In this document: positions 25,047 to 38,283 of the stretch, in pieces | Layout: each line of letters opens with the position of its first letter | Numbering within the stretch: position 1 is the first letter of the stretch | Source of the DNA: Argentina anserina | Lineage: Eukaryota; Streptophyta; Magnoliopsida; Rosales; Rosaceae | DNA length: 64,000 bases | Direction: 5' to 3' | NCBI RefSeq assembly: GCF_933775445.1 | Contig: NC_065873.1 | Span: 26,846,001-26,910,000, forward strand | The notes under the pieces: model-generated | Database searches by the model: none | What the model was told of the DNA's origin: nothing | The model's input: the letters and a program-made list of their open reading frames with translations, nothing else | Made by a program: the position numbers and the translations under genes

Positions 25047-25804
25047 ATGAGCATCTTTTATCATGAAGATGAAGAGGTACCAAACCCTTCAAAAAGATCC
25101 AAATTTCTTGCTGCATGTCTGATGGATGTGTTTTCCAACTGCCATATCTCTCGACGGCTTCAATCTTCGAGTCCAGAAGCAGATAATCACCCTGCAAGTG
25201 ATGAGTTTGATAAGGAACAGGAAGTAGTCACTCAAAACCAGAATGAAGAATATATATATCTACATCAAGTTAGCTTCTATACTCTTGCTAACTCTTTATT
25301 GTTTTGTATCAGCTAATTGTATCTGCAATTCGAAGCCGTGCAATGGAAAAGTTGAAGCGTAAGCCAAGCGTTTTGAATTTGACAGATAATTTTTCTTGGC
25401 TCTACTCTACTAAAACTGGAGAATTATACATAACTGAGAAAGAAGTGCAGAAGAAAGAGGAGTGTGAAGATGAAGAAGATGAAAATGAAGAGTTTTTATC
25501 AGTGGGAAGCTGCTTCTATTGCTGCTCATCAAGTGCTGCTGCAAGTAGAGATATGTTTCTTTCTGTGAAGACAAGTCTTTCAAGATGTTCAAGCCTTGAT
25601 GGTTTTGAGTTCAACTTCAACGACTTTCAGAAGAGGCAGTCCATAATTCAGCAGCTGTGCCATTGTGAGGGTTGGCCGTTTGGCCTTTGCCGAAAGGCTG
25701 TGTTGCTCCCACCTCTGCCTAAGTCTCCATCAGACTCGTGGACATGGCGCAAAGGGATTGTAACAAAATCGAAGAGCTTACCCTCCAGATCACACACAAA
25801 CTGA
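25047..25804 (+). CDS. Plant-specific acidic, Cys-rich protein of unknown function
   Basis: I do not recognise a named function. The first exon begins MSIFYHEDEEVPNPSKRSKF. The second, from an AG acceptor at 25311-25312, reads LIVSAIRSRAMEKLKRKPSV, then an acidic stretch (KKEECEDEEDENEEF), a cysteine/serine patch (VGSCFYCCSSSAAA) and a well-formed tail (CHCEGWPFGLCRKAVLLPPL, then PKSPSDSWTWRK) that looks like a conserved family signature. The exon 1 donor is uncertain. The frame-keeping donor at 25269 would leave a 44-nt intron, shorter than plants normally tolerate, so a donor further upstream (for example 25198) or retention is possible. Not recognisably an enzyme. Confidence 0.62.
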
Positions 25805-26359
25805 ACAAGAAGTCTTGTGCCTACTTAGAAACGCATGCGTTTGATGAATGTAAATGCAGTTACGCAATAAAGTTTTTCTGTAATAGTGTAATACCATTCG
25901 ATCCATATCATTATCTTTGGAAGTTTTTATAGTCAGTACGTACTGTAGTGCTTTGTTTACAGCATTGCTTGCAAATTGCATTGTGTTAGTGTATCAACCA
26001 TCTGGATTCCCTGATTTCAAGTTACCTGTCGCATTGGAGATGAGATGAAATGAGATGAATCTTTTAAAACCCAGAGGTATTTCTTCATTCTGTTTACTCG
26101 AATGAATAAATTATAATCAATAAAGTGCTCCTTCATTTGGCAAGAAACACCAAACAAAAGCAAAAGCGAACCAAGAGCATATCAGAAAAGCAAAAGCATC
26201 CATTACTCCATTCATAGATCAAAAATACAAGCATGCTCTTATTAACTGCCATCAAAACCTAAACCTTAAGGTTTTCTAAGAGAGTTCGATTGACCTGATT
26301 TCAATTACAAACATGATTGGGAAAGAGAGGAATCTTAAACTCAGCAAATCATCCAAAAT
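25805..26359. other. Convergent 3' flanks
   Basis: About 0.55 kb between the 3' ends of the acidic-protein gene (+) and SDH5 (-). Probable 3' UTRs and polyadenylation signals only. Confidence 0.55.
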
Positions 26360-27569
26360 TTAGCTATTTGCTCTTTGCTCAACATATGACCCTGACAGTC
26401 CAGAAGTTCCAAGAACACTGACCTGCAATTAATACACAAAATCATATTAGTTTGTGAGCAAACAAACTACTACTACATACATATGCTCAAAAGATTTAGG
26501 GTACAAAATCATAGTTGAGGTAGCACACAAACAGACTTCCATTTGATCACAGTCTACATGTGAATGCACTAAAAAGAATTGCCTATATTGCAGGTAAAGT
26601 AAGTGTTTTCAAGGTTCATATCAGTACCTTTCCCCACTCAGAACCAATGCCGCTACACCTCATCTTCAAGTATATCAGCCTGGTTCCCAACTCAGTCTCC
26701 ACCTTCTTCCGCAAGTAGGTCTCATGAGGCCCAAATGCATCCAAATAGGCAGAATAGCGACTGTAAATTGTCTTCAAAGCATTCACATACTCATCCGACA
26801 ATGGCTTCACATTCTGCACAAAGATTTCAAAACAAACATATCAAAAACGATTTCCACACACCCACAAAGAAACCAAACCAAACCAAACCAACTCCAAAAC
26901 CTCTCCGCTGATACCAATACGGTCATCCATGTCCATCTTCAACGACATAACAATCTCTCCAAGCTCCTCCACAGCTTCGGCGGCACGCAACACATTGGTG
27001 AGATGCTCCTTGCCAGTCTGATCATCAGTGTTCTTAGACAATGCTGCCTTCACTTTGCTGACCACACTCGTGGGAACCTCATCCCAAGTTGCAGCCATCA
27101 AGTCCTTGAAAGCCTTGAGCAGCTCTGGGTCTTTAATCTCAGGAAAATGACCCACATCATTACTGAAATACCTCCTACTTCCCAAACTCATTGAAAGTGA
27201 AGACCTCTGTTCATCTGTACATACCATAATACTAATCAAGCTCCAAACTTGAACATCATCCTAATCTATTTCATCACTCACCCCACTTGGGTTTAACTTT
27301 TACATGATATCTTTATTGATCGCAATAAAAATCAGTGCTTTCTTAATTTTGTACTAATAAAAATTGGTTCTTGAATACGAGAAAGTACCTGGAGATTGGT
27401 TCTTGGAGTTTGGGGAAGCGAAATTGAAGAGGGTTCGAGCAGCGGCGGCGGAGTGGTGGTGAGGTTGTTGATGACGTGGAAGCTGATTGGTGGCGGCGAA
27501 GGCGGCGGTTCGGTAAGATCTGGAAGAGAGTGAACGGCAGAGGGATCTGAGTGCCATCATCTTCTCCAT
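26360..27569 (-). CDS. SDH5: Succinate dehydrogenase subunit 5, mitochondrial
   Basis: Plant-specific accessory subunit of mitochondrial complex II. Four exons on the minus strand: 27569-27389, 27214-26901, 26813-26628 and 26422-26360, giving 247 residues. Exon 1 is a typical mitochondrial presequence, rich in Arg, Ser and Ala without acids. Exon 2 holds IKDPELLKAFKDLMAATWDE and the AAEAVEELGEIVMSLKMDMD segment. Exons 3-4 hold LIYLKMRCSGIGSEWGK and VSVLGTSGLSGSYVEQRAN. The chosen start is MEKMMAL; an earlier in-frame Met (27584) would add five residues. All splice phases agree. Target: mitochondrial inner membrane. Confidence 0.94.
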
Positions 27570-28562
27570 TCTTTTTGCCACCAAAAAACGAAAATCAGTG
27601 AAGCACTGGAATGTTGAAAGGTGACTCCTTTTGACAAAGGCAGTTCAGGTGGAGGAGGTTATAAGTCTTTGGATTGGGTCATGCTAATGGAAGGTTGGAT
27701 CAGTTTGGGCCCTATGCTTACCCAAGTGAGTGTTGTTTTCAACTCCTTTTTTTTTTTTTTTTAATGTTAGTGAAGTTTCAATCCATGACTTCGCAAAACT
27801 CACAAGCGAGACTGTCCAATATTGATGATATTTGGATGCCATCTTCGTGGAGCTCATAGCAAAGAGAAAAAGTTAATTCAGATTGTAAACTAATGGTCAA
27901 ACTTGTAATGTTGGCATTCACCGGCCACAAGTATATGATAAGTATCTCTATGTTTGTTGTATAATGTAAAATCTGGATGTGCATAAAGTGTTTTAAAAAA
28001 AATTCAAAATACGTAGGTAATGACTTAATGTGATAGCGCTCATAGAGTCATAGACAAGTTGTCATGATGTATTTCCGCTGAACATCAATGGAATTAACTA
28101 TTTTTTTTGTTTTTCTCTCAAATGTTGGTGAAATATATAAATTCATGACTTTTACAAAACTCGCAATGTTAGTGATATTTGAATGTGCGACTTTCGTAGA
28201 GCTCACCGTCAAGTGTGACGGTGAAAATTTCATTTTAAATTTGTCCTCTCTAAATTTATAATGTCAACATTCACCGTTCATAAGTAAACTATGAAATATA
28301 AGCAATTACTTATCGTAATTTCAAAGTTGAAACTGCATAGTAGAGTCCTAATCAAATTATTGGACCAGTATTACACCTTCTAAACGGCATAATTTCAATT
28401 TTCAACAACGTAAGACATTTTTTAATGGCGCTTGATCACTTTCATCACAATCATACACGATACACCAACTGATATTCAATCGAAGAATTTTGTTGGTAGG
28501 TGGCTAGGTGCTTACATTTGTACATGCTATCCAGTCTATACTTAGCTTCAACTCAAAATGAA
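27570..28562. other. Divergent promoter region between SDH5 and the carboxylesterase
   Basis: About 1 kb. It holds two diverged direct copies of a roughly 210-bp segment (separate entry) and a poly-T tract at about 27748-27762. No gene. Confidence 0.6.
27748..28310. repeat. Diverged direct repeat of about 210 bp
   Basis: The segment from about 27748 (poly-T, then AATGTTAGTGAAG, CATGACTTCGCAAAACTC, CTTCGTGGAGCTCA, GGCATTCACCG) recurs in the same order at about 28101-28310 as AATGTTGGTGAAA, CATGACTTTTACAAAACTC, TTTCGTAGAGCTCA and CAACATTCACCG. The copies are clearly related but well diverged, with indels. Probably an old tandem duplication or two copies of one short interspersed element. Confidence 0.7.
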
Positions 28563-28703
28563 TTCATCCATTTGTTTAATGACCTATTCTTTAGCTTCCA
28601 GTTTTATATAAACTGTTGGTACCCACCGGCAGACGAACAAAGCCAAAATACAACTACAACTTGGAACCGAAATAATGCACTAGTCTGATCAGGCACAGCC
28701 ATT

Positions 28704-28710
28704 TATATAA
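28704..28710 (+). promoter_or_regulatory. TATA box, truncated upstream copy
   Basis: TATATAA 72 bp before the ATG of the truncated 5' carboxylesterase copy. It is identical to the box of the intact gene, so transcription could begin from either. Confidence 0.6.
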
Positions 28711-28775
28711 CTCCAAAACCTTCCTTTTCCTTTCCACCCTCCTTAGCAATAACTCTCTTCTTCGTCTTCTTCCAA

Positions 28776-28997
28776 ATGGGTTCCATTGAAGACTCACTTG
28801 AAGTCCCTCCTTATGCTCGAGTCCTTAAAGATGGAACAATTGAGAGACTCGCCGGAACCCAAGTTGTTCCGGCCGGGTTAGACCCTCAAACCGGAGTTGC
28901 ATCCAAAGACATCGTGCTTTTCCCACAAACCGGTGTGTCAGCTAGACTTTCATCCATTTGTTTAATGACCTATTCTTTAGCTTCCAGTTTTATATAA
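28776..28997 (+). pseudogene. Truncated carboxylesterase 5' fragment
   Basis: The first 58 codons match the intact gene below almost exactly (Asp for Val at residue 6). The frame then crosses the duplication junction into promoter sequence and stops 15 residues later (SSICLMTYSLASSFI). It lacks the oxyanion HGG, the nucleophile Ser and the rest of the catalytic domain, so it is not an enzyme. On a transcript started from the upstream TATA box it would act as a 73-codon upstream ORF for the intact gene. Confidence 0.9.
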
Positions 28998-29089
28998 ACT
29001 GTTGGTACCCACCGGCAGACGAACAAAGCCAAAATACAACTACAACTTGGAACCGAAATAATGCACTAGTCTGATCAGGCACAGCCATT

Positions 29090-29096
29090 TATATAA
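29090..29096 (+). promoter_or_regulatory. TATA box of the intact carboxylesterase gene
   Basis: TATATAA, 73 bp before the ATG, with a CT-rich leader (CTCTTCTTCGTCTTCTTCC) between. Typical plant spacing. Confidence 0.65.
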
Positions 29097-29162
29097 CTCC
29101 AAAACCTTCCTTTTTCCTTTCCACCCTTCTTAGCAATAACTCTCTTCTTCGTCTTCTTCCAA

Positions 29163-30107
29163 ATGGGTTCCATTGAAGTCTCACTTGAAGTCCCTCCTTA
29201 TGCTCGAGTCCTTAAAGATGGAACAATTGAGAGACTCGCCGGGACCCAAGTTGTTCCGGCCGGGTTAGACCCTCAAACCGGAGTTGCATCCAAAGACATC
29301 GTGCTTTTCCCACAAACCGGTGTGTCAGCTAGACTTTACCGGCCCAACATCACTGACACCAATGAAAAGCTTCCTTTGATCGTTTACTATCATGGTGGAG
29401 CTTTCTGTATAGCTTCAGCTGCTGAGCCACTCTACCACAACTGCCTCAACATGCTTGTTGCTGAGGCCAGTGCCATTGCTGTTTCTGTCAATTACAGATT
29501 AGCCCCTGAGCACCCACTGCCGATTGCCTACGAGGATTCCTGGGCTGCGCTTCAGTGGGTTTTTGGTGGTGAAGACATTGACGATTGGATGAAGGACCAT
29601 GTTGATTTTGAAAGAGTATTCTTGGTGGGAGACAGTGCTGGGGCTAATATTGCACACCACTTGGCCTTGCGGGTCAAGAAGTCCGACCCGGATCCGAAAC
29701 TGAAGATTGCTGGGATTGGGATGATCCATCCTTATTTCTGGGGGAAGGATCCGATTGGCCGGGAGGTGGGGGATTCATTCAGGAAGTCAATGGTGGACAC
29801 ATGGTGGAGCTTCGTCAGCCCGTCGGAGAAAGAGGGTGATGACCCGCTGATTAACCCGTTTGTTGACGGAGCCCCGAGTCTGGAGGGGTTGGCTTGTGGT
29901 AAGGTTCTTGTTCTTGTTGCAGGAAATGACATATTGAGGGACAGAGGGAGGCTTTACTATGATGAATTGGTGAAGAGAAACTGGGCAGGAAGCAAAGAGT
30001 TTATTGAAACAGAAGGGGAGGATCATGTTTTCCATATCTTCAATCCCAGTTGTGAAAAGGCCAAGACTTTGATCAAGGATTTGGGGTCTTTCATAAATCA
30101 AAAATAG
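29163..30107 (+). CDS. Carboxylesterase of the plant CXE (GID1-like/HSL) family
   Basis: Alpha/beta-hydrolase that splits carboxylic esters; the plant CXE group acts on small and aromatic esters and xenobiotics, and the exact substrate cannot be read from sequence. Intronless, 314 residues, the normal length. The oxyanion-hole HGG is at 77-79 (YYHGGAFCIAS), the nucleophile Ser158 in GDSAG (156-160), the acid Asp256 in AGNDILRD, and His288 in GEDHVFHIF. All catalytic parts are intact, and His plus GDSAG argue for an active enzyme rather than a GID1 receptor. A truncated copy of its promoter and 5' end lies directly upstream, so expression may be driven by two near-identical promoters. Confidence 0.96.
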   Translation: MGSIEVSLEVPPYARVLKDGTIERLAGTQVVPAGLDPQTGVASKDIVLFPQTGVSARLYRPNITDTNEKLPLIVYYHGGAFCIASAAEPLYHNCLNMLVAEASAIAVSVNYRLAPEHPLPIAYEDSWAALQWVFGGEDIDDWMKDHVDFERVFLVGDSAGANIAHHLALRVKKSDPDPKLKIAGIGMIHPYFWGKDPIGREVGDSFRKSMVDTWWSFVSPSEKEGDDPLINPFVDGAPSLEGLACGKVLVLVAGNDILRDRGRLYYDELVKRNWAGSKEFIETEGEDHVFHIFNPSCEKAKTLIKDLGSFINQK

Positions 30108-30641
30108 TGCAAGTTCAATAGTAGAGTGGACAGTGCTTTTGGTTTCTGTGTGTGGGATATTTCTCGTCTTTCTCGAATTTAGTCGAGTATTGGCATATTC
30201 CCATGTACTTGTTCTACTGTTTCTACCTTTTTAGTGATTTGCGACTTACAATTCAACATTCCATTTAGTTGAATATGGCATATACCTAAGCTGATTGCCC
30301 CTTGCATATGCAATAAACTACAGAAATATCAGAAGCTTACGATCAGTACAAATTAAGATCTTGGTTCTTAAAGAAATCAATATCAGCTAACCATTAAACT
30401 TAACTTATTAGGCCGACACAAAAAAAGGTGTAAAAGAAAGGGGTGAATGCTTGTTTCACATTACTGTGGGAATGTGTAAGTGAAGCAATTCAATCAATTC
30501 CATACAGTAAGCTGAAAGAAACATTATAGGTTTACTGGTAATGAAAATCAGGAAACACAAACATTCGTGCATACATCTTAAGTTTGTCTAAAACAAGTCT
30601 TACACTCAGTACTGAAGACTTTGTTTAGCACACACTTGAGT
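30108..30641. other. Convergent 3' flanks of carboxylesterase and RPN11
   Basis: About 0.5 kb of AT-rich sequence with likely 3' UTRs from both sides. No other feature. Confidence 0.55.
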
Positions 30642-33006
<2,365 letters not shown>

Positions 33007-34829
33007 TCTGAATCTCTTTGGTTTTCTGGGATTTGGGTTCTAAAATAGATACTGCTTTCTTTTTTAGCAAGACAACTCTCGCTTTTATGCTTCAGCCCCT
33101 ATATTGAAGCCCAGATAATGGTAAAGGCCCAAGCCTCCATCAAGGCCCGTTTTGTATTTCGTCGTTACACAAGCACTTTGAAAATCTCAAAGGGACCTAA
33201 AGTTTGTATAAGAAATGACCGACGCTAATTGGCGTCACACTGTTAGTTGTGAAGATACTATGTTATATACCATGGTTTGTTTATCTCTCGTGTGCATATT
33301 TTGCGGTAACATGAGCCTTGTATCACTCATCACAAATTACCTATGCATGCATTATAATTCGCTACACCCCTTGCGTAAGAGGTCGTGTCTGTAATTTTGA
33401 TCGTAACATGTTTTCTTGCCTAGAAATCTACGAAAATTGTGGTTTGCCTCCATCTATTGCATGTCATTTAGATATGGTTGTGGTTCGATTTAATGGAAAT
33501 TGACCAAGCTCATACTTATCCAAACCGGCGGCCAAGCTTCAATTGATGGTAAGCTTACATAATCACATTTTGCTCTAACCATTATAATTGGTTAACCTGG
33601 GGTGAACGTTCAATACCAACCACGTACATGTATCTTAAGTTCTTAACATATCTTGTATGAGCTTCCTTAATAAAATAGTGAAAACTGAAACCAAATCTTC
33701 TGGGTCTTAATCAGTGCATGGAGAAATTCATGGATGCTTTATATCAATTTGACAAAGCAGTGATGTTAGGTAGATGTGCACCAACTTTTAGTAGACCCAT
33801 TACATAATTAGCAATTGTTGGTTCAATTTTAGCTAGTCAGTATTCAAGATTTCGGGTAATTCTTTAACTACTGCTTATTTACATGTGCTAATATAATTAG
33901 GTCAAAAGTTTCGACTAGATGTTAACTACAAGCTTTCTCTGAATCATATAAGAAACGAGATTGTTTCATTCGTTTTTTTTTCCTTTCTCTTGTGCTTTAC
34001 TTCAAATTTGTTTAAGTTGTCCCACTTTTTGGGTTATGTTTATTTATGTGTAAAGATAAAAGCAAAGGTAAATAGATGCTTAATTATCAGATATGTACCA
34101 ACAACCAAATACCCTTTTGATAACTAGAGACAACTAGTCAAGTACTTGGACGACCTAACTGTATTATTGAAATGTCGGGTTGATCTCTTCTTGCAATTGA
34201 AGTCGATGCAGGTGCTTGGAAATTACTGATCGATTGGTCCTGTTGGGCACGACCTTGTACGTGACGCGAGATTGGTTCTCTGTTGCTGTGATGTTTAATT
34301 AGCCACGTACCTAATACTTCTAAGTTCTAACTATGACTTGACTACTTCATTTGGCATCTCCTTTTGATTTTCGTATATATGATTGAAACATAAGCTCAAT
34401 CAGTCTTAAACAAGAACAAGAAAGCTTCATTGAATCTGTGGTCACAGTAGTTACACATACACGAACATTCGAGGATGTACGTATTACCCCGGCCATTCAT
34501 GGTGTACGTGTTAATATTTAGATACTGCGACTTGTGGTAGTGGGAAAATTTAACTGTAAGTACAACTGTACAAGGATCTGGTACTTGGAAAATTCTTGGT
34601 TACATAGAAACTTGTCCAACTTAAAATCTTATTGTGCCATTAACATACAAGTTTGTGGTCAGACTTGGACGAGAAAGATCTCTATATAAAGGGTGAACCA
34701 CCTAGGGTTGCTAATCAACTGGATCTATTCCTCCTCGATCAACCTAGCTAGCTAGATCCCGGTTTCGATTCATTACTACTCATTCGATCACTGTGTTTTG
34801 ATTCATCACTACCTGTCCGTCTATCTCTA
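33007..34829. other. Divergent region between RPN11 and the first patatin-like gene
   Basis: About 1.8 kb. RPN11's promoter is at the left end. The patatin-like promoter, with a TATA box at 34683-34690, is at the right. The middle is AT-rich with no ORF of interest. Confidence 0.55.
34683..34690 (+). promoter_or_regulatory. TATA box of patatin-like gene 1
   Basis: TATATAAA about 147 bp before the ATG, followed by a plausible leader. Position and sequence are typical; not otherwise verified. Confidence 0.55.
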
Positions 34830-35379
34830 ATGGCCATGGAGAGAGCACGATCATTCCTTCAGTCTCCCACTTATGGAAACCTCGTTACTGTTCTTAGCAT
34901 TGACGGAGGTGGAATAAGAGGGATTATCCCCGGGACTATGCTCAGCTTCCTAGAGTTCGAGCTTCAGGTAAATTCATATACTGGGGTATTTTGAATGTAT
35001 GTACGAACTTAATTACAACAAAAATGTCCAAATATCACGACTACTGCGAGAAAGCTATTTTATCAACTTAAGTTCGTTCCTTCCCTTGGATTTTGCATTA
35101 ACGTTGGCTACATACATGGCTCATGCAGAAGCTGGATGGTGAAGATGCAAGACTAGCTGATTATTTTGATGTAATCGCTGGAACCAGCACAGGTGGTCTT
35201 GTCACTGCTATGCTTACTGCCCCAGGTGAAAATAACCGTCCCTTATTTGCTGCTAAAGATATTAACGACTTTTATCTTGAACACTGCCCTAAGATCTTCC
35301 CCCAAGATAGGTACGTAAAATCCTTCTCCACAGGCAATGTCTCATTTTCCTGATGTGGTATTCATATTTCAACGTACTA

Positions 35380-35424
<45 letters not shown>

Positions 35425-37706
35425 CTCTTATTAGTGTTATATATATGTATACTGTGGTGGTTTTTAATCCTGTATTTAACTTAATTTCTTCTGTATTTTG
35501 CTTCCTACAACAGCACCTTAATAATAGGTGAAGCTTTAAAAGCTGTGAAAGGGCCAAAATATGATGGGAAGTATTTGCATAACATAGTCAAGGAAAAGTT
35601 AGGAGACATAAGATTGAAGGAGACACTGACGAACGTTGTAATTCCAACTTTTGATATAAAGAGGCTTCAGCCAATCATCTTCTCCAGCTATGAGGTTTGC
35701 TTAAATAGTTGTATCTGCAGATGTTGTTTAAATTTCTTTTGTTTTTAGGGGTATTTCATTATACACTCAATTTTTTTACCCCATTTTAAACTAAATCCAC
35801 TCTCACTTTACGCTAAATTATTAGCTTTTATTTTAAAAAAAATTACTCAAATTGCCACAATTTAAATCTGCTAAACATATATAAGTCAACTTCTAAAAAT
35901 AACGTCAACATTAAATACCTTAATTATAGATTTTTTTAATTATAATTTCATTAAATTTGTCATAATTGCCAAAATGATGGAGTTTTCCTAATTGAAATGT
36001 TTTAATATATTTTATTTTCAGTAATCAAAACTTTCTAATTTAGAGGTATTTAAATATTTTGCCTAACTAAAAACTGATTTAAAATATTTACCTATATATT
36101 ATGATTATATTTTCTCGTCAACCTATTTCTTAGGTATATATATATATACACGTATTCTACCATTGTGAGTTAACCATGACTATTCAATGGGTACATGATC
36201 TTTAAACCCTTTTTCTTTGTATGATACCTGGATAATAGATTTTTTGTTATTTCTTTGTTCTCTTTGTTAGATAACTTACTATACTATACATATAATTGAG
36301 GGAATAACATCTTACATGTAGTTAGGTTAAATTCGATTTTTGTCTAATGTTAGAAGGGCAATATAATCAATCAAAAGTACATATTTGGTGTAGATTAAAT
36401 AAAATTAGAGGTATGTGTTTAGTTTTAAAAAGGTGCTCTATTATTGGGCTTATCTCTAATTTTTATGGTGTTCCTTTTATAAAGTAATGAATTGAAGGGT
36501 AGGCCTTGATTTCGTGATATGTTGGTATTAATTAATTGGATAGGTTGATAAGAAGAAGAGCTTAAATGCTTTACTCTCCGACATATGCATTGCAACTTCA
36601 GCAGCGCCAACTTATCTCCCAGCTCATCATTTCGAAACAAAAGATTCCAGCAGTGGAGAAGCGAGAGAATTTGATCTGATTGATGGTGGAGTCGCTGCTA
36701 ATAATCCGGTACATATTAGTTTTAGAACAATTAATTTAAGTTTGGGATGGAATTTCGTTAAATCTCTACAATTTTAATTTTTGTACTGATTGATGATATA
36801 ACATTTAGTGGTAGATCTCTTACATATGAATTCATATTGAATTGTCGTCAGACCTTGGTTGCTATAAGCGAAGTAACAAAACAAATCCATCAAGGAAATC
36901 CTGACTTTTTTCCTATAAAACCAACTGAGTATGGGCGATTCCTAGTTGTATCACTGGGTACTGGTTCGGCAAAATGCGAGGAGAAGTATCACGCTGCGCA
37001 TGCGGCTAGGTGGGGCGTTTTGGGGTGGCTGACTGGAGGCGGTTCATGCCCTCTGGTTGACATATTTACTCAAGCCAGCAGCGACATGGTGGACTTCCAC
37101 ATCTCCACTGTCTTCCATGCTCTTCATTCTGAAACAAATTACCTTCGGATCCAAGACGATACGCTGGACAAAACAGTGTCTTCAGTGGACATTGCTACAC
37201 ATGAAAACTTGAACAATCTTGAAAAAGTTGGAGAGGAATTGTTAAAGAAACCGGTTTCAAGGGTGAATATGGAAACTGGGATGTTTGAGCCTGCCCATCA
37301 GTCCACAAATGAAGAGGCTCTCGTAAGGTACGCAGTCTACGTACAAAATAATTTGCAAAATTATCATCTTCTTTTTTCGATGCAAAAATCTTTTTTGTTG
37401 GAATGTCCGATCTCACAAGTCCATCTAACAGTCTCGTGAATCATGATATAATACATTAATACGTGTATCTTATCCTTCGTTGTCCATAATGTATGATAAT
37501 AATTTTATGAACTAGTTATCACTATCTCATACTAATTAGTATAAAGAAAAACGATCTCATACTAATTAGTCTAATTTTTATCTTATTTAATCAAATAAAT
37601 GTGCAGGGTTGCGGGAATTCTATCTAGAGAGAGGAGAGTTCGGGAAATGAGATCGCCACACGGTCGGAAGGCTGCGGCCGCTACTAAAACTGCTAGCTCC
37701 GACTGA
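34830..37706 (+). CDS. PLP: Patatin-like lipid acyl hydrolase, gene 1
   Basis: Patatin-like phospholipase A/galactolipase, releasing fatty acids from membrane lipids in growth and defence responses. Six exons: 34830-34967, 35129-35310, 35514-35694, 36544-36708, 36852-37327 and 37607-37706, giving 413 residues. The oxyanion loop DGGGIRG is at 25-31, the nucleophile Ser66 in GTSTG, and the dyad Asp214 in DGG ([11 protein letters not shown]), so the catalytic dyad is complete. No signal peptide, as expected for cytosolic PLPs. It differs from its neighbours by lacking the intron after LRIQ: exon 5 runs straight into [15 protein letters not shown] 3.1-kb LTR begins 39 bp after the stop. Intron 2 holds a TA microsatellite. 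Confidence 0.95.
35384..35421. repeat. TA microsatellite in patatin gene 1 intron 2
   Basis: Eighteen or so TA units between exons 2 and 3. It creates a spurious Tyr-Ile open frame on both strands. Confidence 0.9.
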
Positions 37707-38063
37707 TGATCCGTTACAGTAATTTCAATAGTTCATTTTAATTATTGTAATAACCCTAAATTTCAAACAATGTTAGTTTGATTTGGAATTCTATAAAATT
37801 TCGAATTTTATTAGAATGAATGTGTTTGGTTGCGACGTTAGTAAACGAGAAACGGAAACGTTCTCGGAACGTTTAAATTGAAAAACGTTACATTTCCGTA
37901 ACGTTTATATCGACTTTTATTCCGTCGATCGGTTGCGAAAACTTCCTTCACGAAAGTTGTAGAGCTCGTCGATACGAGTTCGTGGATATGTGACGCGTCC
38001 TAATCGGACGACGTACGAAAACGTTATTAACGACGGAAGTTAGTTTCCGATTTTGGGAGGGGG

Positions 38064-38070
38064 TATAAAA
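38064..38070 (+). promoter_or_regulatory. LTR copy 1 TATA box
   Basis: GGGTATAAAAGG about 320 bp into the LTR, matched at the same relative position in copy 2 (47503-47509) and as TATAAATA in copy 5 (about 57696-57703). Probably the retroelement promoter, U3/R border just downstream. Confidence 0.6.
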
Positions 38071-38171
38071 GGAAATGTTATCAATTAGGGTTCCCATAAG
38101 TGGAAACCCTTTCATCCCTCTCTCTCTCACCCCGCCTCCCTCAGTCCTCTCTCCCTCTCGACCCGAACACA

Positions 38172-38283
<112 letters not shown>

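Larger units (their letters stand above)
28563..29162 (+). repeat. Tandem duplication of carboxylesterase promoter and 5' end
   Basis: The stretch starting at about 28563 (promoter, leader and the first 58 codons) is repeated in tandem from about 28949, with a 386-bp offset. I count only about four differences over the unit, including one inserted T in the leader. Both copies keep the TATA-like TATATAA (28704-28710 and 29090-29096), about 72 bp before their ATG. The junction lies at GCTAGACTT/TCATCCATTT with two or three bases of microhomology. Confidence 0.93.

Noticed and set aside
26603..27194. Plus-strand open frames of 102 and 156 codons
   Set aside because: Antisense shadows of SDH5 exons 2-4.
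35337..35557. Tyr-Ile-rich open frames on both strands
   Set aside because: Translation of the TA microsatellite in a patatin intron.
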